NCBI RefSeq assembly: GCF_001953865.1
Contig: NZ_MQUQ01000010.1
Span: 230,996-294,995 of the forward strand
DNA length: 64,000 nt
Direction: 5' to 3'
Origin: Amycolatopsis coloradensis
GTDB taxonomy: Bacteria; Actinomycetota; Actinomycetes; Mycobacteriales; Pseudonocardiaceae
Below the pieces are notes generated by a model, which was not told the DNA's origin, did not search any database, and saw only the letters and a list, made by a program, of their open reading frames with translations. Positions 59,197-64,000 of the stretch are shown piece by piece. The position numbers and the translations under genes are program-made. Numbering within the stretch: the stretch's first letter is position 1; each line of letters opens with the position of its first letter.

Positions 59197-60708
59197 TCAT
59201 TTCCTCAGCAGGTCACGCGCGTCGACGTGCCCGAACGGGCCGTCGTCGCGCCGGAACGCGGCCGCGGTCTCCCGTGCCCGCTCGTGCGCGCCGTCGCGGA
59301 GCAGTTCGGCGAGCGTGTCGAACCGGTCGGTGTGCACCTTCGCCCGCCGTCGCGCGTAGTCGGCAGCGGAATCCTTGGTGACCATGAACGCCCAGTCACT
59401 CGAAAGCGCCAGCATCGCTTCGGAGACGGCCTGATCGCGGACCGGGTCACGGGTCGTGGTGTCCATTCCGGCGACGAGGTCGAGCATCCGGGTCTGCAAC
59501 GCGGTGTTGTCCCGCACCATGTCGGCGACCTGCTCGCCGTCCCAAACCCGCCAGTCCTTGCCCGATCCCCACGACGACGCCGGGAGATCGACCTTCCCGC
59601 CGAGGTGGCCCGCTTCGAGCGCGCCCTTGAGCGTGGTGACGCGGACCCCAGCCTCCGGCAGCGCGCGGAGGACGCCTTCGAGCCACGCAGGGCCTTCGTG
59701 CCACCAATGGCCGAAGAGTTCCGTGTCGTACGCGGCGACGACGAGCGACTCGCGGCCGTGTTCGGCCTTGAGTGAGCGCAGCCGGGCGACGACGGTGTCG
59801 ACGAAGTCCTGGACGTGGCCACCGAGGGTGCCCGCCGCCATCGCCGGGTCGTACGGCGCCTTGTCCGGCGGCTCGATGGTCTTACCGGTCACCCGCGACG
59901 GCTTGAGACCGACTTCGTGCGCCCACGTGTGGAAGTCGCGATAGGCGGCGTGGCCGGGGTATCCGGCCTTCGGGGACCAGACGCGGTACGTGACTTCGAG
60001 GTCCCGGCCGAAGCAGACGACGTCGGAATCGCCCACGGTCCGGGCGGCCGAGGTGTCGCCGTGCAGCGAAGGGCCGTCGACCATGAAGCGTTGGACGCCC
60101 GCGGCGGCGTAACCCGCCTCCATGCCGGGGTTGTACCCGCATTCGGGTGCCCAAATGCCTTCGGGGCGCCGTCCGACGCGCAGCGCGGTGTCGGCGAGGC
60201 CGCCGCGCAACATGAAGTCGCGCACCGCCGGGTCGAGCAGCGGCTGGAACGGATGCGCCAGCGGCCCGCCGAGCAGTTCGATCGTCCCCTTGTCCACAAA
60301 GGACCGAAGGATCGGCGAGAAACCGTGACGCCAGCGGGTTTCGAGTTCCTCCGATGCCTTGACCGCGGTCCGGTACTCGCTCGCGGCGAGGTCGCGCAGC
60401 AGCGGGTCACCGCGCCAGAGCGTGGAAGCGTGCCAGGCGCGCAGCTGCCAGTGGCCGAGCCAGTCGTGGAAGGCGTCGATGCAGTACGGGTCATCGAGTT
60501 GCGCGGCGAGGATCGGCGTCATGCCGAGCGTGAGGACGTCCTCGCGGCCCTCGTCGGCGAAGCGGCGCAGCAGGTCGACCATCGGCAGGTAGGAATGTGC
60601 CCAGGCTTGGTAAAGCCATTCTTCGCCGACCGGCCAGGATCCGTGGTGCGGCAACCACGGCAGGTGGCTGTGCACGACGAGGCAGAACGTGCCCTCGTAC
60701 TCGTTCAT
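59197..60708 (-). CDS. GH57 alpha-1,4-glucan branching enzyme (Rv3031-like)
   Basis: A 503-residue GH57 enzyme that forms alpha-1,6 branches. N-terminal FCLVVHSHLPWL; catalytic nucleophile Glu 189 in GIWAPECGYNPG; acid/base Asp about 328 in AAYDTELFGHWWHEGP; a helical C-terminal DUF1957-type domain. Members include the Thermus and Rv3031 enzymes. In mycobacteria Rv3031 works with Rv3032 in methylglucose lipopolysaccharide and possibly glycogen synthesis. It overlaps the upstream methyltransferase stop by four bases. Confidence 0.92.
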   Translation of the reverse strand: MNEYEGTFCLVVHSHLPWLPHHGSWPVGEEWLYQAWAHSYLPMVDLLRRFADEGREDVLTLGMTPILAAQLDDPYCIDAFHDWLGHWQLRAWHASTLWRGDPLLRDLAASEYRTAVKASEELETRWRHGFSPILRSFVDKGTIELLGGPLAHPFQPLLDPAVRDFMLRGGLADTALRVGRRPEGIWAPECGYNPGMEAGYAAAGVQRFMVDGPSLHGDTSAARTVGDSDVVCFGRDLEVTYRVWSPKAGYPGHAAYRDFHTWAHEVGLKPSRVTGKTIEPPDKAPYDPAMAAGTLGGHVQDFVDTVVARLRSLKAEHGRESLVVAAYDTELFGHWWHEGPAWLEGVLRALPEAGVRVTTLKGALEAGHLGGKVDLPASSWGSGKDWRVWDGEQVADMVRDNTALQTRMLDLVAGMDTTTRDPVRDQAVSEAMLALSSDWAFMVTKDSAADYARRRAKVHTDRFDTLAELLRDGAHERARETAAAFRRDDGPFGHVDARDLLRK

Positions 60709-61478
60709 GGGCGCACCGCCACGGCGACGAGGTCGAGGCTGGCATCGAGGTCTTCGCCGTGGACGGCGAAATCCGCGGCCTCGATGCCTTCGACGTCGGC
60801 GAGCAGTTCCGCGGGCCAGGTCGCTTGTCCGGGCAGCTGCCCCATCACGACGTCGAGCTGGGCGTCGATGATCGAGCCGCCGTACTTGGCGTCGAGTCTC
60901 TTCACCTCTTCACCGTGGTGGAGACCGTGCAGCGTCTCGACCTCGAACCCGGCGTCGCGCAGCAGTTCGTCCAATTCGGACGGTGCGAGTTCCCTGGTGT
61001 GGAAGGGATTGAGCGGGGTGTCGCTGTCGGGGGTGAAGGTGAGCCGGTTGGGTGTGGTGACGATCAGCCGTCCGCCGGTCTTCAGGACGCGTCGGCATTC
61101 GGCGAGGAACGCGCCCTGGTCCCAGAGGTGTTCGATCACCTGGAAGTTGGCGACGACGTCGACCGAGGCGTCGCGCAGCGGCAGGAACACCAGGTTCGCC
61201 CTGGCCACGCCGATGCCGGGGTAGCGGCGGGCGACGTGCTCGGTGGTGGGGACGTCGTAGTCGAGCGCGAGCACCCGCTCGGCCACCGTGGCGATGAGCC
61301 CGGCGCCGTACCCCTCGCCGCAGCCTGCCTCCAGGACGGTCTTGGCCGCGCACAGCGGAAGGAGGTGGGCATACGCCGCCTCATGGCGGCGGAACCAATA
61401 GTTCTCCGCCGCGATGCCCGGCACGGTGCGTTCGCCCGTGAGGTGCAGCGCTTCGGCCCTGGTGGCTGGGGTGGTCAC
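60705..61478 (-). CDS. SAM-dependent methyltransferase (Rv3030-like)
   Basis: A 257-residue class I methyltransferase: VLEAGCGEGYGAGLIATVAERVLALDYD is SAM motif I with its acidic residue, NFQVIEHLWDQGAFLAECRRVLKTGGRLIVTTPN the later motifs. In mycobacteria Rv3030 is thought to methylate the glucan made by Rv3031/Rv3032; the same gene order and four-base coupling to GH57 here suggest an equivalent step. Proof would need biochemistry. GTG or ATG start near 61478; nucleotide-exact start is consistent with the frame. Confidence 0.88.
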   Translation of the reverse strand: MTTPATRAEALHLTGERTVPGIAAENYWFRRHEAAYAHLLPLCAAKTVLEAGCGEGYGAGLIATVAERVLALDYDVPTTEHVARRYPGIGVARANLVFLPLRDASVDVVANFQVIEHLWDQGAFLAECRRVLKTGGRLIVTTPNRLTFTPDSDTPLNPFHTRELAPSELDELLRDAGFEVETLHGLHHGEEVKRLDAKYGGSIIDAQLDVVMGQLPGQATWPAELLADVEGIEAADFAVHGEDLDASLDLVAVAVRP

Positions 61479-61521
61479 GCCGCGACCCTACCGGCCGGTC
61501 ACTTCCGTCCCCTCCGCAAGT

Positions 61522-61616
61522 CGTCCTCTGGTTGCGGTCCTTGCGCGTGCAACTACCGCAACTAGAGGACGGATTGCGGTCCTTGCGCGTGCAACTACCG
61601 CAACTAGAGGACGAAT
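61522..61616. repeat. Family B repeat in tandem (two 42-base units)
   Basis: Period-42 tandem (TTGCGGTCC at 61532 and again at 61574) whose units contain GCAACTACCGCAACTAGAGG, the same core as the hairpin at 50535-50600. It lies between the methyltransferase start and the next gene's start, both divergent, so it is close to promoters here. Confidence 0.8.
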
Positions 61617-61656
61617 TGCGGTGTCACACTTCGCGGAGCTGTGCAGTCCAGGAGGT

Positions 61657-62079
61657 ATGCAACGGACAATCACCCGCGTACTGCTCGTCGTCTTCGGTTT
61701 GATCGAACTGCCGGTCGGGCTGTGGCCACTGCTCAGCCCGGACGGGTTCTACCGGGATTTCCCCGGGTTCCGCACCGGCTGGGTGGCGATGGACGGCCCG
61801 TTCAACGAACACCTGCTCCGTGACTTCGGCGGCCTCAACCTGGCACTTTCCGCCCTCCTGCTCGGCGCCGCCGTGATCGGGACGACCGCCGTGGCCAGGC
61901 TCGCGGCACTGGCCGCCTTCCTCTTCGGACTTCCGCACTTCCTCTACCACCTGGGGCATATCTCGCACTTCGAGCCGGTGGACCAGGTGCTCATCGTCGC
62001 GACGACGGCGCTGGGCGCGGTGCTCCCGCTGGTACTGGTGCTGATCCCAGGGAAGCGATCTACACCGGAGACACCGTGA
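61657..62079 (+). CDS. Small four-helix membrane protein
   Basis: A 140-residue membrane protein with four helices (about 5-24, 52-70, 75-92, 106-127) and conserved FFxRDFPGFRTGWVAMDGPFNEHLLRDFGGLNL-type loop, seen in several uncharacterised actinobacterial DoxX-like or DUF4267-like proteins. Function unknown. AGGAGG sits immediately before ATG 61657, closer than usual. Its last 20 bases overlap the convergent DegV gene. Confidence 0.7.
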   Translation: MQRTITRVLLVVFGLIELPVGLWPLLSPDGFYRDFPGFRTGWVAMDGPFNEHLLRDFGGLNLALSALLLGAAVIGTTAVARLAALAAFLFGLPHFLYHLGHISHFEPVDQVLIVATTALGAVLPLVLVLIPGKRSTPETP

Positions 62080-62911
62080 TGCCGAGGGCACCCGGCCCGA
62101 GGTGGGCGCCGAGGATCATGCTCGCGTCCGCCAGGGTGCTGTCGACCATCCGGGGCAGCCGCGCCCGCAGCCGCCCGCCGATCTCGAGATCGCGTTCGTC
62201 CGGGCCGAAGCGGGTGATGGCGATTTCGACGTCCTGATCGCCCGCGCAGTCCACCGCGAGGTCGACGAGTTTGGTGAGTGCCCGCCGCTGACCCGGCACC
62301 CGGGTCAGCGGGGCGACCTCGCCGTTCTTCAGCGTCAGCAGGGGTTTGATCGAGAAGGCGGACCCGAGGAACGCCTGCGCCGCGCCGATCCGGCCGCCGC
62401 GACGCAGGAACTCCAGCGTGTCGACGTAGAGGATTTCCCGGCTGGAACGGAACCGGCGTTCGGCCGCGTCGATGACCCGGGTGGCCTGTCCGCCCGCGGC
62501 GGCGACCTTGGCCGCCGAGGTCGCCGCGAAACCGAGGCTCATCCCGGTGGTCCCGCTGTCGAGGACGTGGACCGGGATGTTCACCTGCTGGGCGGCCTCG
62601 CGGGCGGCGTTCACCGTTTCCGACATGCGTCCCGAGATGTGGACGCTGACGATCGCCGAGGCGCCCTTGCTCGCGGCGTCCTGGAACGCCCAGAAGAACG
62701 CGGCGACCTCGGGAGGCGCCGTCTTCACCGGCGCCCCGGCGCGCAGCTGACCGATGACTTCGTCGCGGTCGTAGCGGTTCTCTTCGTCGAACTGCTCTCC
62801 GACCTGCAATTGGACCTGAATGACGCCGATTCCCCAGCGTTTGGCGACCGGAACGGGGAGGCAGGCGGTCGAGTCCGTGATCACGGCGACAGGGCCGGGC
62901 ATGGAACGCAT
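62060..62911 (-). CDS. DegV-family fatty-acid-binding protein
   Basis: A 283-residue DegV protein: VAVITDSTACLPVPVAKRWGIGVIQVQLQVG at the N-terminus, KTAPPEVAAFFWAFQDAASKGASAIVSVHISGRMSETVNAAREAAQQV, and a C-terminal lid domain. DegV (FakB-like) proteins bind fatty acids; in Firmicutes they present them to FakA kinase, which is not evident here. ATG 62911 start (62902 is alternative). Confidence 0.9.
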   Translation of the reverse strand: MRSMPGPVAVITDSTACLPVPVAKRWGIGVIQVQLQVGEQFDEENRYDRDEVIGQLRAGAPVKTAPPEVAAFFWAFQDAASKGASAIVSVHISGRMSETVNAAREAAQQVNIPVHVLDSGTTGMSLGFAATSAAKVAAAGGQATRVIDAAERRFRSSREILYVDTLEFLRRGGRIGAAQAFLGSAFSIKPLLTLKNGEVAPLTRVPGQRRALTKLVDLAVDCAGDQDVEIAITRFGPDERDLEIGGRLRARLPRMVDSTLADASMILGAHLGPGALGITVSPV

Positions 62912-63154
62912 GGTGGGGCAGGTTAGCCCGTCGTCCTCGCCGGGAGTACCCCGGAATACGGCCGTTCGGGTTAGTCGGCCGGTTACACTCACTTCCGGGT
63001 GAAATACCTGGACGATGGTCCCACTAAAACGTGCATCCAGGTGAATGAGGTCACCTCGCCGGGCCGCGGCGCCGAAATGGCCCTAATCTACCGGCCAGTA
63101 GAGCTGTTGCCCCGTGGCCGACGCCGGCCACCAACGGGAGGTCGAAGTAGACCC

Positions 63155-63940
63155 ATGACGAACATCGTTGTCCTGGTCAAGCAGGTACCGGACACCTACT
63201 CGGAGCGGAAGCTCTCCGGTGCCGACAACACTCTTGACCGCGAATCCGCCGACGCCGTGCTCGACGAGATCAACGAGAAGGCCGTCGAAGAAGCCCTGAA
63301 GATCAAGGAAGCAGGCGAGGGCGAGGTCACCGTCGTTTCGGTGGGTCCCGACCGCGCGACCGACGCGATCCGCAAGGCGCTGTCCATGGGTGCCGACAAG
63401 GCCATCCACGTCTCCGACGCCGCGCTCCACGGCTCCGACGCGATCGCCACCGCCAAGGTGCTGGCCGCCGCGATCTCGAAGGTCGAAGGCTACGACCTGG
63501 TCATCACCGGTAACGAGGCCTCCGACGGCCGCGGTGGCGCCGTGCCGGCGATCATCGCCGAGCTGCTCGGCCTGCCGCAGCTGACCCACGTGAACGAGCT
63601 GACCGTCGACGGCACCTCGATCAAGGCCGACCGCTACACCGAGGACGGTGTCACGCACCTCGAGGCGAACCTGCCCGCGGTGGTGAGCGTCGGCGAGAAG
63701 ATCAACGAGCCGCGTTACCCCTCCTTCAAGGGCATCATGGCCGCGAAGAAGAAGCCGGTCGAGACGCTGACCGTCGCCGACCTGGGCGTCGACGCGGCCG
63801 AGGTCGGCCTCGGCAACGCGTGGTCGTCCGTGCTCGAAGCCCTTCCGAAGCCGCCGCGCACCGCCGGTGAGCGCGTCGAGGACGAGGGTGACGGCGGCAG
63901 CAAGGTGGCCGCCTACCTGGTCGCGCAGAAGCTCATCTGA
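63155..63940 (+). CDS. etfB: Electron transfer flavoprotein beta subunit
   Basis: A 261-residue ETF beta subunit (FixA type), which with the alpha subunit carries electrons from acyl-CoA dehydrogenases to the respiratory chain. VLVKQVPDTYSERKL, DRATDAIRKALSMGADKAIHVSD, and the AMP-site motif TGNEASDGRGGAVPAIIAELLGLPQLTHV are standard. Corresponds to Rv3029c. The alpha subunit starts 26 bases later. ATG 63155. Confidence 0.95.
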   Translation: MTNIVVLVKQVPDTYSERKLSGADNTLDRESADAVLDEINEKAVEEALKIKEAGEGEVTVVSVGPDRATDAIRKALSMGADKAIHVSDAALHGSDAIATAKVLAAAISKVEGYDLVITGNEASDGRGGAVPAIIAELLGLPQLTHVNELTVDGTSIKADRYTEDGVTHLEANLPAVVSVGEKINEPRYPSFKGIMAAKKKPVETLTVADLGVDAAEVGLGNAWSSVLEALPKPPRTAGERVEDEGDGGSKVAAYLVAQKLI

Positions 63941-63966
63941 GACAGGTTTCGAGGAGGAATAGGGAA

Positions 63967-64000
63967 ATGGCTGAAGTACTCGTCCTCGTCGACCACGTCG
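63967..64000 (+). CDS. etfA: Electron transfer flavoprotein alpha subunit, 5' end only
   Basis: The window ends 34 bases into this gene. GAGGAGGAATAGGGAAATGG places a strong ribosome-binding site nine bases before ATG 63967, and the eleven visible residues MAEVLVLVDHV are the normal N-terminus of actinobacterial EtfA/FixB. Order matches Rv3029c-Rv3028c. Confidence 0.85.
   Translation, partial: MAEVLVLVDHV

Overview
This is high-GC actinobacterial chromosome, most likely from Amycolatopsis or a close relative in the Pseudonocardiaceae. Reasons: GTG and TTG starts are common, genes sit in chains that overlap by 1-4 bases, a RamB-type regulator faces the glyoxylate-shunt genes, and the backbone gene order matches the Mycobacterium tuberculosis stretch Rv3041c to Rv3028c. 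I saw no rRNA, tRNA, CRISPR array, complete insertion sequence or phage. All family assignments are read from the sequence and from memory; no search was run.

1-6.1 kb: a minus-strand chain encodes a LytS-type kinase, a LytTR regulator, a small membrane protein and a sodium/solute symporter, followed by a DUF485 protein and an ActP-type symporter. It looks like a sensed carboxylate-uptake module. 6.2-11.7 kb: a mannose locus with a LacI repressor, mannose-6-phosphate isomerase, a secreted GH92 alpha-mannosidase and the wreck of a sugar-ABC ATPase. Three copies of one 12-base palindrome (6814, 8721, 9275) are likely its operators. 11.9-20.2 kb: housekeeping and unknown genes, including MarR, a thiamine-binding protein, a thioredoxin-TPR co-chaperone, a zinc metallopeptidase lipoprotein and glycogen phosphorylase. 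20.2-21.4 kb: cysteine dioxygenase plus rhodanese, preceded by a probable cysteine-containing leader peptide.

21.5-25.4 kb: ABC ATPase, enoyl-CoA hydratase, methyltransferase and THUMP-like protein, in the order of Rv3041c-Rv3039c-Rv3038c-Rv3037c. 47.7 kb and 56.8-64 kb carry the rest of that backbone: a hexapeptide acyltransferase, then GT4 glucosyltransferase, GH57 branching enzyme and methyltransferase (like Rv3032-Rv3031-Rv3030), then electron-transfer flavoprotein genes. In mycobacteria this set is tied to methylated glucose polysaccharide synthesis. Between these blocks lie about 30 kb of accessory genes: a deazaflavin reductase-hemerythrin fusion, fatty-acid desaturase, sigma factor, TetR, two MarR/MerR divergons with clear operators, a LexA paralogue, an esterase, a probable rifampicin monooxygenase, a cell-wall hydrolase and nucleoside hydrolase, plus several gene remnants. 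51.4-56.1 kb holds ramB, aceA and aceB.

The most unusual layer is intergenic. A 21-base tandem repeat recurs at four loci. Two families of long palindromes each occur twice. Several perfect or near-perfect hairpins, including a 62-base palindrome at 25908, sit between convergent genes. Other points worth following are the cysteine leader peptide, a 43-residue secreted peptide precursor, the intragenic and start-codon LacI operators, and an XRE gene that runs 126 bases antisense into its neighbour.
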